Shown: piece after piece, positions 1 to 7,806 of the stretch
How positions within the stretch are numbered: the first letter of the stretch is position 1
Layout of the letters: the number at the start of each line of letters is the position of its first letter
Origin: Nonomuraea jabiensis
Lineage (GTDB): Bacteria; Actinomycetota; Actinomycetes; Streptosporangiales; Streptosporangiaceae
Length of the DNA: 64,000 nucleotides
Direction of reading: 5' to 3'
NCBI RefSeq assembly: GCF_014204795.1
Contig: NZ_JACHMB010000001.1
Location: 7,142,501 to 7,206,500, forward strand
Notes under the pieces: model-generated
What the model saw: only the letters and a program-made list of their open reading frames with translations
Database searches by the model: none
What the model was told of the DNA's origin: nothing
Translations under genes and position numbers: made by a program

Positions 1-19
1 CCATACCCTCAGGGTATGG
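1..19. promoter_or_regulatory. perfect inverted repeat upstream of SDR gene
   Basis: The arms CCATACCC and GGGTATGG flank a 3-nt spacer (TCA). The repeat sits 57 nt before the proposed start of the SDR gene. A short palindrome with ACCCTNAGGGT-like symmetry fits a repressor or MerR-type operator, but no regulator gene is visible in the window and the repeat is cut close to the window edge. A hairpin ending the upstream gene is the alternative. Confidence 0.4.
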
Positions 20-75
20 CCCATGACCCACCCGGTGTTGGCCCCGGAACGGCCGCCGATGGTGTGCTTCCCCAC

Positions 76-804
76 ATGACGGACAAGACCACAGCCCTGG
101 TGACCGGGGCGAACAAGGGCATCGGATACGAGGTCGCCGCGGGACTCGCGCGCACGGGCATGACGGTGCTGCTCGCCTCCCGCGACCGGGCCCGCGGCCA
201 GGAGGCCGCCGCCCGGCTCCGCGCCGAAGGCGGCGACGTACGCCCCGTCGTGCTGGACGTCACCGACCCGGCCACGATCGACGCCGCCGCCGCCACGCTG
301 ACCCGCCTCGACGTGCTGGTCAACAACGCCGGCATCGCGGGCCCCATGGGCGACCCGCCCAGCGCCATGTCCCCGCGCACCCTCCGGGAGGTGTTCGAGA
401 CGAACGTCGTCGGCGTCCTCATGGTCACCAACGCCATGCTCCCCCTGCTCAGACGCTCACCGGCGGCCCGCATCGTGAACGTCTCCAGCGGCGTCGGCTC
501 GCTCGCCCACCACACCGACCCCGGCCACTACATGTCGGCCCTGCCGCCCTCCGCCACCTACCCCGTGTCCAAGACCGCGCTCAACTCCCTGACCGTCCAG
601 TACGCCAAGGAACTGCGCGAGGACGGCATCCTCGTCAACGCCGCCGCCCCCGGCGCCTGCGCCACCGACCTCACCAAGGACCTGCCGTTCCAGGTCACGC
701 GCACCGCCGCGGACGGAGCCGCCGTCATCATCCGGCTGGCCACCCTCGGCCCCGACGGCCCGACCGGCGGCTTCTACGACGACGCCGGGATCGTGCCCTG
801 GTGA
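76..804 (+). CDS. SDR family NAD(P)-dependent oxidoreductase
   Basis: This is a classical short-chain dehydrogenase of 242 residues. It has the nucleotide-binding motif VTGANKGIG near the N-terminus, an NNAG motif after strand 4, the catalytic Ser in NVSSGVG and the Tyr-Lys pair in TYPVSKTALN. The reading frame is open from position 16. I prefer the ATG at 76 because the conserved fold begins right after it (MTDKTTALVTGA) and the preceding 20 residues are unlike the family. It most likely reduces or oxidises a small carbonyl or alcohol substrate in the cytoplasm; the substrate cannot be told from sequence. It is monocistronic and converges on the LAGLIDADG-like gene 4 nt away. The inverted repeat at 1-19 may control it. 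Confidence 0.85.
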   Translation: MTDKTTALVTGANKGIGYEVAAGLARTGMTVLLASRDRARGQEAAARLRAEGGDVRPVVLDVTDPATIDAAAATLTRLDVLVNNAGIAGPMGDPPSAMSPRTLREVFETNVVGVLMVTNAMLPLLRRSPAARIVNVSSGVGSLAHHTDPGHYMSALPPSATYPVSKTALNSLTVQYAKELREDGILVNAAAPGACATDLTKDLPFQVTRTAADGAAVIIRLATLGPDGPTGGFYDDAGIVPW

Positions 805-808
805 CCGG

Positions 809-1570
809 TCAGTATTTCGGGCCGACGTGAAGGTCGAGCAGCTCCACCGCCTCCCGCCGGGCGACCGAGAGCTCGTTGCGGTTGTTGAACCGCCAGGCCA
901 CGCCGAGCAGATCGAGCGCCTCGCCGCAGAGGGCGAGGATGTCGGGGGACTCGTTCTTGAAGTGGTAGCGAGGATATTCGTACCAGCGGACGCCGCTGGG
1001 CAGGTCGCGGCGGACCCGGTTGGTCCCACGCCAGCCGTCGGAGTGGATGAGGCCCCGGACAAACCTCCCGGGATGCGCCGAGACGATCTCCCGCTGCCAT
1101 GGCTCGAGGACGATGGGGCGCTCGTGCTTCTTGCCGGGGCCGTGCTGCGGGAACAGGTGCGGCCAGTGCTTGGAGAGGCTCTTGACTTCGGTGCAGCCGT
1201 TGCGGTGGCGTCGGCTGATCACTGAGGTCGGCATGACGTGCGCCATGGTGATGGTTGCTTCCTCGATGAGCCCGGGCCAGCGGTCGTCGCAGTAGATGGA
1301 GAGCAGGTAGACGCCCTTGGGGCACGCCACGATGTGACCGTCGCCGAGGTAGAGGCCCAGGAGATGGATGTAGCTGTCGGCGGGCGCGGGGGTTTGGGGA
1401 AGCGATGCGCACCGGGCACAGGTGCGGATCAATGGCGAGTCGGTCACCGGTCTGTCGCGCCAGCGGCGGATGGTGTTCGTGCTGACGCCGGTCTGCCTGC
1501 GCGTCTCGCCGATGCTGAGTCCCGAGGCGAGCAGGCGGAGGGTGTCGTCACGGACGGCGAGATCGTACAT
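809..1570 (-). CDS. HTH plus LAGLIDADG-like endonuclease-fold protein
   Basis: This 253-residue protein has three visible parts. Residues 1-40 look like a resolvase/MerR-like helix-turn-helix (LRLLASGLSIGETRRQTGVS). A CxxC lies at residues 51-54. A pair of LAGLIDADG-type helices follows, LLGLYLGDGH at 70-79 and FVRGLIHSDGW at 170-180, each keeping the acidic residue (D77, D178) that binds metal in homing endonucleases. Two motifs about 100 residues apart fit a single-chain pseudo-dimeric LAGLIDADG fold. It is free-standing, not inside an intron or intein, and it follows a tRNA-Leu gene on the same strand. It could be a homing endonuclease relic turned regulator, or an active nuclease. Biological role unknown. 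Confidence 0.75.
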   Translation of the reverse strand: MYDLAVRDDTLRLLASGLSIGETRRQTGVSTNTIRRWRDRPVTDSPLIRTCARCASLPQTPAPADSYIHLLGLYLGDGHIVACPKGVYLLSIYCDDRWPGLIEEATITMAHVMPTSVISRRHRNGCTEVKSLSKHWPHLFPQHGPGKKHERPIVLEPWQREIVSAHPGRFVRGLIHSDGWRGTNRVRRDLPSGVRWYEYPRYHFKNESPDILALCGEALDLLGVAWRFNNRNELSVARREAVELLDLHVGPKY

Positions 1571-1596
1571 GCGGAGAGTGTTGCACCCGGGTACGA

Positions 1597-1627
1597 CAAA
1601 ACCGCCCGGGTGAGAGAACCGGGCGGT
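1597..1627 (-). terminator. intrinsic terminator of the tRNA gene
   Basis: Perfect 9-bp arms (ACCGCCCGG at 1601-1609, CCGGGCGGT at 1619-1627) form a hairpin on the minus strand, directly followed by TTTTG. It lies 7 nt past the 3' end of the tRNA and 27 nt before the next minus-strand gene, so the tRNA and the LAGLIDADG-like gene are probably separate transcripts. Confidence 0.8.
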
Positions 1628-1634
1628 CGGTCAG

Positions 1635-1707
1635 TGCCCCGGGTGGGATTCGAACCCACACTGAATGGATTTTGAGGCCATCTTCTCTGCCGTTGGAATA
1701 CCGGGGC
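1635..1707 (-). tRNA. tRNA-Leu (anticodon CAA), class I shape
   Basis: The gene is 73 nt without an encoded CCA tail. The acceptor stem GCCCCGG pairs with CCGGGGC and the discriminator is A73. The T arm is GTGGG-TTCGAAT-CCCAC. The anticodon loop is CTCAAAA with U33, so positions 34-36 read CAA and decode UUG as leucine. The anticodon stem has 4 good pairs plus a C-T mismatch at 31-39, and the D stem has 3 pairs. Odd feature: the variable loop is only 5 nt (TCAGT), whereas bacterial leucine tRNAs normally carry a long variable arm. A73 does agree with leucine identity. Confidence 0.8.
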
Positions 1708-1789
1708 ATTTCCGGACTTAGGGTGCATCCTAGCGCCGAGCTAGATCGCCTGCTGACCGCCAGCGTGGCTCTAATGTACCGGACATCGG

Positions 1790-1795
1790 TACTCT
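1790..1795 (+). promoter_or_regulatory. -10 box of leaderless ANTAR regulator gene
   Basis: TACTCT matches the actinobacterial TANNNT -10 consensus and ends 7 nt before the GTG start at 1803. Transcription would begin at or next to the start codon. There is no Shine-Dalgarno sequence. Confidence 0.55.
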
Positions 1796-1802
1796 TCTGC
1801 TC

Positions 1803-2387
1803 GTGAGTACGCAGCGGCGAGTAGTGATCGCGGAAGACGAGGCCCTGATCCGCCTCGACCTCAAGGAGATGCTCCAGGAGGACGGCTACGTCGTCGTGGG
1901 CGAGGCCGGGGACGGCGAGCAGGCGATCCGGCTGGCCGCCGAGCTGAAGCCGGACCTCGTGATCCTGGACGTGAAGATGCCCGTGCTCGACGGGATCTCG
2001 GCGGCCGAGCGGATCGTGGCCGAGCGGATCGCCCCGTGCCTGATCCTGACCGCGTTCTCCCAGCGGGACCTGGTCGAGCGGGCCAGGGACGCCGGGGCGA
2101 TGGCCTATCTGGTCAAGCCGTTCACGAAGGCGGATCTGGTGCCGGCGATCGAGATGGCGGTCAGCAGGCACGAGGAGATGGTGGCGCTGGCGGCCGAGGT
2201 GTCGAGCCTGTCGGAGCGGCTGGAGACCAGGAAGCTGGTGGAGCGGGCCAAGGGTCAGCTGATGACGCAGCACGGCTGGAGTGAGCCGCAGGCGTTCAGG
2301 TGGATCCAGAAGGCGTCGATGGATCGGCGGTTGAGCATGCGTGAGGTTGCTCAGATCGTTATAGACGACGCGGGCGAGCGGGGCTGA
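1803..2387 (+). CDS. pdtaR: ANTAR-domain response regulator (PdtaR type)
   Basis: This is a two-domain response regulator of 194 residues. The receiver domain (about 1-120) has the acidic pair in VIAEDEALIR, the phospho-acceptor D56 in VILDVKMP, a Thr in LILTAFS and the conserved Lys in YLVKPF. The C-terminal ANTAR domain (about 130-188, from ERLETRKLVERAKGQL) binds paired-hairpin RNAs and acts as an antiterminator. In mycobacteria the partner is the sensor kinase PdtaS, encoded elsewhere; no kinase gene is present here. The start is GTG at 1803 with a leaderless-type promoter. It stands alone between the tRNA and the binding-protein genes. Confidence 0.9.
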   Translation: MSTQRRVVIAEDEALIRLDLKEMLQEDGYVVVGEAGDGEQAIRLAAELKPDLVILDVKMPVLDGISAAERIVAERIAPCLILTAFSQRDLVERARDAGAMAYLVKPFTKADLVPAIEMAVSRHEEMVALAAEVSSLSERLETRKLVERAKGQLMTQHGWSEPQAFRWIQKASMDRRLSMREVAQIVIDDAGERG

Positions 2388-2540
2388 AAAACGCATATAT
2401 CAAGTCTTTTGGGCCGGTGGGTTGTGGAGTGGTCACGAGTGGGCATCCAACCGGCTTCGAGTGCTTTTCGTGGGAGGTGTCCCGGCGCGTAACTGATGGG
2501 CGAACGGAAGGTCCGCTCATCTCGAACGGAGACGCTTTCG

Positions 2541-3884
2541 ATGATCCGTATTTCCCGCGCGCCGGTCGCCGCCACAGCGATCCGCGTACCGGTGCTCGCC
2601 GCCGCCCGCTTACCGGTCGCCGTCACGGCGGCGTGCCTGGTGCTGGTCGCGTGTTCGGGCGGGGGCACGACCGCCGCCCCCGCGTCGGCGCCGTCCTCCT
2701 CGGCTCCCTCTTCGGCCGGCACCGCGAAGAAGGGGGACGGCACGCTGACGATCGGCACGGTGCTGCCGCAGACGGGTTCGCTCGCGTATCTGGGCCCGCC
2801 CATGTTCACGGGGGTGAATCTGGCGCTCAAGGAGGTGAACGAGGCGGGCGGGGTGCTGGGCAAGCCGGTCGTCAAGTACGACACCGACTCGGGTGACACG
2901 ACCACGAACATCGCCTCGCAGGCGGCCGACAAGCTGCTGACGCAGAAGGTGGACGCGATCGTGGGGGCGGCGTCGTCGTCGGTGTCGGAGTCGATCATCG
3001 ACAAGATCACTCGGGCGGGGGTCGTGCAGTTCTCGCCGGCGAACACGTCCGACAAGTTCACCTCGATCAACGACCGGGGGCTCTACTTCCGCACGGCGCC
3101 GCCGGACAAGCTGCAGGGCCGGGTACTGGGTGATCTGGTGGTGGCCGACGGCAACGACACGGTGGGCATCCTGGCCATGCAGGATTCGTACGGCACGGGT
3201 CTGGCCGACCAGGTGCAGAAGACGATCACCGACGGCGGCGGGGAGGTCGTGGAGCGGGTGGACTACGACCCGAAGGCGGCCGACTTCTCCGCGGACGTGG
3301 CCAAGATCAAGGCGAAGAACCCGAAGGGTATCGTGCTGATCGGGTTCGAGGAGACCGCGAAGGTCGTGGCGGAGCTGGTCAAGCAGGGCCTGACGGCGGA
3401 CAAGTACAAGTGGTACATGGTGGACGGCAACATGTCGAACACCAACTTCGCCAGGGCTCCGAAGGGCACGCTCAAGGACGTCAAGGGGACGCTGCCCGGC
3501 GCGGCGGCTCCCGAGGCGTTCCAGAAGAAGCTGCTGACGGTCAATCCCAAGCTGACCGAGTTCACGTACGCGGCGGAGTCGTATGACGCGGTGACGCTGA
3601 TCGCGCTGGCGGCGGAGGTGGCCAAGGACGATTCGGGGGCGGCCATCGCGGCGAAGCTGGTGGACGTGAGCAAGTCCGGGGAGAAGTGCACCGGTTTCAA
3701 GGAGTGCGTGGACCTGCTGAGGGCCGGTAAGGACATCGACTACGAGGGTGTCAGCGGGCCGGTCGACTTCAACGAGGTGGGGGATCCGTCGGTGGCGACG
3801 ATCGGGGTCTACCAGTACGGCGCGGACAACAAGTTCGACGCGGCGAAGGCGGTCGAATATCGCCAGGGCAACATCGCCGGCTGA
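2541..3884 (+). CDS. branched-chain amino acid-type ABC binding lipoprotein (copy 1)
   Basis: This is a periplasmic-binding-protein-fold (Peripla_BP_6, LivK-like) lipoprotein of 447 residues. The signal peptide ends in a lipobox, VLVAC, followed by a Ser/Ala/Pro-rich tether. The mature domain begins with GTLTIGTVLPQTGSLAYLG and keeps AASSSVSESI and a likely disulfide pair (GEKC...KEC). I chose the ATG at 2541, which follows ACGGAGAC; the frame is open from 2496. It is the first of three tandem homologues. From about 3120 to 3395 it is almost identical to copy 3, while its ends differ more. It should feed the permease and ATPase genes at 8.3-12.3 kb. The true ligand could be leucine-type amino acids, amides or another small solute. 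Confidence 0.9.
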   Translation: MIRISRAPVAATAIRVPVLAAARLPVAVTAACLVLVACSGGGTTAAPASAPSSSAPSSAGTAKKGDGTLTIGTVLPQTGSLAYLGPPMFTGVNLALKEVNEAGGVLGKPVVKYDTDSGDTTTNIASQAADKLLTQKVDAIVGAASSSVSESIIDKITRAGVVQFSPANTSDKFTSINDRGLYFRTAPPDKLQGRVLGDLVVADGNDTVGILAMQDSYGTGLADQVQKTITDGGGEVVERVDYDPKAADFSADVAKIKAKNPKGIVLIGFEETAKVVAELVKQGLTADKYKWYMVDGNMSNTNFARAPKGTLKDVKGTLPGAAAPEAFQKKLLTVNPKLTEFTYAAESYDAVTLIALAAEVAKDDSGAAIAAKLVDVSKSGEKCTGFKECVDLLRAGKDIDYEGVSGPVDFNEVGDPSVATIGVYQYGADNKFDAAKAVEYRQGNIAG

Positions 3885-3896
3885 GAGGCTCCCATT

Positions 3897-3932
3897 ACAC
3901 CCCAGATCCCGAAATTTCCGGATCTGGGGTGT
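3897..3932 (+). terminator. hairpin after binding protein copy 1
   Basis: The 13-bp perfect arms ACACCCCAGATCC and GGATCTGGGGTGT have a 10-nt loop and begin 12 nt after the stop codon. There is no U-tract, which is common for actinomycete terminators. It isolates copy 1 from copy 2. Confidence 0.75.
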
Positions 3933-4114
3933 GGTGTGTCCTGACACGACCGTAACTCACACGAAACGTACCATTACTATCAGTGTTTGTGACATTACGA
4001 ATCCGCATAAAAGCCGCGTAACAACTCCCCATCACCTGTTCGAACAGGCATGCTGAGCTCGGAAAACCCAGCGAAGGTGATCGTTCCTTCGTTGAGATAG
4101 GGGGAGTCTCTTTT

Positions 4115-5419
4115 ATGATCCGCATTGCTCCAACGGGGCGCGTGCTGGCCGTCGCGGCCGCCGCGAGCCTGGCTCTGACGGCCTGTGGTGGTGGCGGTGG
4201 CGACACGGCCGCGAAGCAGTCCGAGTCGGCGGCCCCGTCCACGGCGGCCTCCTCGGCTCCCGCGGCGAAGGGCGACGGCACGCTGACCCTCGGCACCGTG
4301 CTGCCGCAGACGGGCTCGCTCGCGTTCCTGGGCCCGCCCGAGTTCGCCGGCGTGGACCAGGCCGTCAAGGAGATCAACGAGGCCGGCGGCGTGCTCGGCA
4401 AGCCGGTCACCAAGATCCACACGGACTCGGGTGACACGAGCACGAACATCGCCTCGCAGTCGGTGGACAAGCTGCTGGCGCAGAAGGCCGACGCCATCAT
4501 CGGCGCCGCGTCCTCGTCGGTGTCGGAGTCGATCATCGACAAGATCACGGGTGCGGGCGTGGTGCAGTTCTCGCCGGCCAACACCTCCGACAAGTTCACC
4601 ACGATCAGCGACAAGGGCCTGTACTTCCGTACGGCGCCGCCGGACAAGCTCCAGGGCCGCGTGCTCGGCGACCTGATCGCCGCCGACGGCAACGACACCA
4701 TCGGCATCCTGGCCATGCAGGACTCCTACGGCTCCGGCCTGGCCGACCAGGTCACCAAGACCGCCGAGGAGGCCGGCGCCAGCGTCGTGGAGCGGGTCGA
4801 CTACGACCCGAAGTCGGCTGACTTCTCCGCGGACGTGGCCAAGATCAAGGCCAAGAACCCGAAGGCGATCGTGCTGATCGGCTTCGAGGAGGGCGCCAAG
4901 GTCGTGGCGGAGCTGGTCAAGCAGGGCCTGACGACGGACAAGTACAAGTGGTACATGGTGGACGGCAACATGTCGAACACCAACTACCAGAAGATGCCCA
5001 AGGGCACGCTCAAGGGCGTCAAGGGCACCATCCCCGGCGCCGAGGCGCCCGAGGAGTTCCGGAAGAAGCTCGTCGAGCTCAGCCCCAAGCTGAGCGACTT
5101 CACGTACGCGGCCGAGTCGTACGACGCGGCGAACCTGATCGCCCTCGCCGCCGAGGCGGCCAAGGACGACTCCGGCGCGTCCATCGCCGCCAAGCTGCCC
5201 GAGGTCAGCAAGGGCGGCGAGAAGTGCAAGAGCTTCAAGGAGTGCGTGGACCTGCTGAAGGCCGGCAAGGACATCGACTACGACGGTCTCAGCGGCCCGG
5301 TCGAGTTCAACGACGCCGGTGACCCGGCGGTGGCCACGATCGGCGTCTACCAGTACGGCGACGACAACAAGTACCCCGGCAAGGCGCTGGAGTACCGCAC
5401 CGGCAAGATCGAGGGCTGA
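4115..5419 (+). CDS. branched-chain amino acid-type ABC binding lipoprotein (copy 2)
   Basis: This LivK-like solute-binding lipoprotein has 434 residues. The signal peptide has the lipobox LALTAC followed by a Gly-rich stretch. The Shine-Dalgarno GGGGGAG lies about 8 nt upstream of the ATG. The body shares the family segments TGSLAFLGPPEFAGV, AASSSVSESI and NTSDKFTTI with copies 1 and 3, and the cysteine pair near residue 370. Copy 2 differs from copies 1 and 3 in the centre (KTAEEAGASVVERV, GFEEGAK), so its binding site or lobe interface may differ. The 180-nt gap before it gives it its own leader and probably its own promoter. Expressed separately, it may serve the same transporter with a different ligand. 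Confidence 0.9.
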   Translation: MIRIAPTGRVLAVAAAASLALTACGGGGGDTAAKQSESAAPSTAASSAPAAKGDGTLTLGTVLPQTGSLAFLGPPEFAGVDQAVKEINEAGGVLGKPVTKIHTDSGDTSTNIASQSVDKLLAQKADAIIGAASSSVSESIIDKITGAGVVQFSPANTSDKFTTISDKGLYFRTAPPDKLQGRVLGDLIAADGNDTIGILAMQDSYGSGLADQVTKTAEEAGASVVERVDYDPKSADFSADVAKIKAKNPKAIVLIGFEEGAKVVAELVKQGLTTDKYKWYMVDGNMSNTNYQKMPKGTLKGVKGTIPGAEAPEEFRKKLVELSPKLSDFTYAAESYDAANLIALAAEAAKDDSGASIAAKLPEVSKGGEKCKSFKECVDLLKAGKDIDYDGLSGPVEFNDAGDPAVATIGVYQYGDDNKYPGKALEYRTGKIEG

Positions 5420-5429
5420 CGGTCAGCCC
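5413..5429. terminator. short convergent stop-codon hairpin
   Basis: GGGCTGAC and GTCAGCCC (1-nt spacer, about 3-nt effective loop) span the stop codons of binding protein copy 2 and of the minus-strand lipoprotein gene. This may be a small bidirectional terminator or a by-product of two overlapping TGA contexts. Confidence 0.35.
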
Positions 5430-6262
5430 AGGCCACAGGTCTTCATCGCCCAGGGGATGAGGCGGTCCTGCAGCGGCTTGGGCGGCACCACGATGACCAC
5501 GCGCTCCTGACCCCCGTCGATGCTGGCCCGTACGGGGAACAGGAAGGCCTTCTTGGCCTCGGCGAACGCGTGGGGGTCGCAGCGGCCGGGGGTGAGCGCG
5601 ATCGGCACCTCCAGCCGCTGCCGGCCGGCGGCCAGCACGCCCAGGGGCCGGTGCTCGGGCGTGACGATGAAGTGGGTGGTCCCGCCCATGTCGGTCACGG
5701 TGACGGCGCCGTTGCCCCGCCGGGTGATCACCAGGTTGCCCCGCATGGCCTTCCCGTCGTCCTTCCACTCCGGGCCGAACTCGATGTCCGCCGCCTCCTT
5801 GATCAGGAACTCCGAGCACTCGTCGCGCAGCAGCCTGGCCAGCAGCGGGTCGGGGTGAGGGACGTTGAAGACGACCTTGCGCGGCTGCTCGGACCCGGTG
5901 CTGACGTGCGCCACGACCGTGGCCGGCTGGACCTCGGGCAGCCCCTGGGGCAGGCAGTTGGCGGGCCCGTACGTGATGCGCAGGTCCGTCCGCTCGGTCT
6001 TCTTGAGGGTGGCGTCGGTCCTTTGCGCCGGCAGGGTTCTGAAGGAAGCCGTGACGAGCTGGACGTCGGCGAAATAGACCGGAGTGTCCGTCGTATTGCG
6101 GACGGCCACTTCAAGCGCGTGCACGGGCTCGTCCGAACGCCACTGCGCCAGTGAGACGGATACGCCCGCCGGGGGCGTCACGGATGGCGTGGAAGGCCGT
6201 TCGGAGGTGCCGCAACCGGCGAGGAGGAGCACCATGGCGAGGGGGACCGTAAAGCGCTTCAC
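5423..6262 (-). CDS. predicted lipoprotein, function unknown
   Basis: The product is 279 residues. A short signal peptide with lipobox LLLAGC is followed by a Ser/Pro/Thr linker. The exported part is rich in beta-strand patterns (ALEVAVRNTTDTPVYFADVQL, RLEVPIALTPGRCDPHAFAE), suggesting an immunoglobulin-like fold, and has four further cysteines that could pair. I do not recognise a named family. The gene lies antisense between binding protein copies 2 and 3, with 3 nt to the convergent copy 2 stop. The GTG start at 6262 is preceded by TAATCT with a 7-nt gap, so the mRNA is probably leaderless. A second minus-strand lipoprotein gene sits after copy 3 with a similar start region. Confidence 0.75.
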   Translation of the reverse strand: MKRFTVPLAMVLLLAGCGTSERPSTPSVTPPAGVSVSLAQWRSDEPVHALEVAVRNTTDTPVYFADVQLVTASFRTLPAQRTDATLKKTERTDLRITYGPANCLPQGLPEVQPATVVAHVSTGSEQPRKVVFNVPHPDPLLARLLRDECSEFLIKEAADIEFGPEWKDDGKAMRGNLVITRRGNGAVTVTDMGGTTHFIVTPEHRPLGVLAAGRQRLEVPIALTPGRCDPHAFAEAKKAFLFPVRASIDGGQERVVIVVPPKPLQDRLIPWAMKTCGLG

Positions 6263-6450
6263 TCGATGCAGATTAAGCGCGCTTGCCCAGGTCCGTAAGT
6301 TGAGGACTGATTACGACTCCGCATCCAAGTGCCGACAGTTCCCCAGTGCATCTGGTTGGAGCACGCAGCAGTTTTATACGTTTCCTGCATTCGTTCGGGA
6401 ACGCTCGGCGGTGCTGACCGATCCCGGCCTGGAAATGAAGGAGACACTTC

Positions 6451-7752
6451 ATGATCCGCATTGCTCCCGTGGGGCGGGCGCTGGCTGTCGTGGCTGCCAC
6501 CAGCCTCGCCCTGACAGCCTGCGGCGGTGGCGGCGGCAACACCGCCACGCAGACGTCAGAGTCTGCCGCCGCGCCGTCGTCGTCGGCGCCCGCCGCGGCG
6601 AAGGGCGATGGCACGCTCACCATCGGTACCTTGCTGCCCCAGACCGGTTCGCTGGCCTTCCTCGGCCCGCCCGAGATCGCGGGAGTCGACGCCGCCGTCA
6701 AGGAGATCAACGAGGCCGGTGGCGTGCTCGGCAAGCCGATCACCAAGTACGACACCGACTCGGGCGACACCACCACCAACATCGCCTCGCAGTCGGTGGA
6801 CAAGCTGTTGGCGCAGAAGGCCGACGCCATCATCGGCGCCGCGTCGTCGTCGGTGTCGGAGTCGGTGATCGACAAGATCACTGGTGCGGGCGTGGTGCAG
6901 TTCTCGCCGGCCAACACCTCCGACAAGTTCACCACGATCAACGACAAGGGCCTGTACTTCCGTACCTCGCCGCCCGACAAGCTGCAGGGCCGCGTGCTGG
7001 GTGACCTCGTGGTGGCCGACGGCAACGACACGGTGGGCATCCTGGCCATGCAGGACTCCTACGGCACGGGTCTGGCCGACCAGGTGCAGAAGACCGTGAC
7101 CGACGGCGGTGGCGAGGTCGTGGAGCGGGTCGACTACGACCCGAAGGCGGCCGACTTCTCCGCGGACGTGGCCAAGATCAAGGCCAAGAACCCCAAGGGC
7201 ATCGTGCTGATCGGGTTCGAGGAGACCGCGAAGGTCGTGGCCGAGCTGGTCAAGCAGGGCCTGCCCGCCGACAAGCACAAGTGGTACATGGTGGACGGCA
7301 ACACGTCCAACACGAACTACGTGAAGATGCCCAAGGGCACGCTCGACGGCGTCAAGGGCACGATCCCGGGCGCCGCGGCCCCCGAGGAGTTCGAGAAGAA
7401 GCTCCTGGCCATCAACCCCAAGCTCCAGGACTTCAGCTACGCCCCCGAGTCCTACGACGCCGCCAACCTGATCGCGCTGGCCGCCGAGGCCGCCAAGAGC
7501 GACGCCGGCACGGACATCGCGGCCAAGCTCGCCGAGGTGAGCAAGGGCGGCGAGAAGTGCAAGAGCTTCAAGGAGTGCGTGGACCTGCTGAAGGCCGGCA
7601 AGGACATCGACTACGAGGGCGTCAGCGGCCCGGTCGAGTTCAACGAGGCCGGTGACCCGGCGGTCGCCACGATCGGCATCTACCAGTACGGCGCCAACAA
7701 CAAGTACGCCACCAAGGCGCTGGAGTACCGCACCGGCAACATCGCCGGCTAG
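6451..7752 (+). CDS. branched-chain amino acid-type ABC binding lipoprotein (copy 3)
   Basis: This LivK-like lipoprotein has 433 residues, lipobox LALTAC, and an ATG preceded by GAAGGAGACA. The N-terminus (MIRIAPVGRALAV) and C-terminus (SKGGEKCKSFKECVDLL) follow copy 2. The middle, from about GDLVVADGNDTVGILAMQD to GFEETAKVVAELV, follows copy 1 almost residue for residue. That mosaic pattern suggests gene conversion among the three copies. A strong hairpin follows the stop codon. It probably supplies the liv permease downstream. The ligand cannot be fixed from sequence. Confidence 0.9.
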   Translation: MIRIAPVGRALAVVAATSLALTACGGGGGNTATQTSESAAAPSSSAPAAAKGDGTLTIGTLLPQTGSLAFLGPPEIAGVDAAVKEINEAGGVLGKPITKYDTDSGDTTTNIASQSVDKLLAQKADAIIGAASSSVSESVIDKITGAGVVQFSPANTSDKFTTINDKGLYFRTSPPDKLQGRVLGDLVVADGNDTVGILAMQDSYGTGLADQVQKTVTDGGGEVVERVDYDPKAADFSADVAKIKAKNPKGIVLIGFEETAKVVAELVKQGLPADKHKWYMVDGNTSNTNYVKMPKGTLDGVKGTIPGAAAPEEFEKKLLAINPKLQDFSYAPESYDAANLIALAAEAAKSDAGTDIAAKLAEVSKGGEKCKSFKECVDLLKAGKDIDYEGVSGPVEFNEAGDPAVATIGIYQYGANNKYATKALEYRTGNIAG

Positions 7753-7769
7753 TACCGCCGCCTCACACG

Positions 7770-7800
7770 GAAGGGCCCGGCCGTCACGGCCGGGCCCTTC
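7770..7800. terminator. bidirectional terminator
   Basis: A 14-bp perfect stem (GAAGGGCCCGGCCG / CGGCCGGGCCCTTC) with a TCA loop lies between the convergent stop codons of binding protein copy 3 and the small lipoprotein gene, so it can serve both. Confidence 0.85.
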
Positions 7801-7806
7801 TCGTCG

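Noticed and set aside
809..1570. integrated element at the tRNA
   Set aside because: No integrase, no duplication of the tRNA 3' end and no change in base composition were seen.
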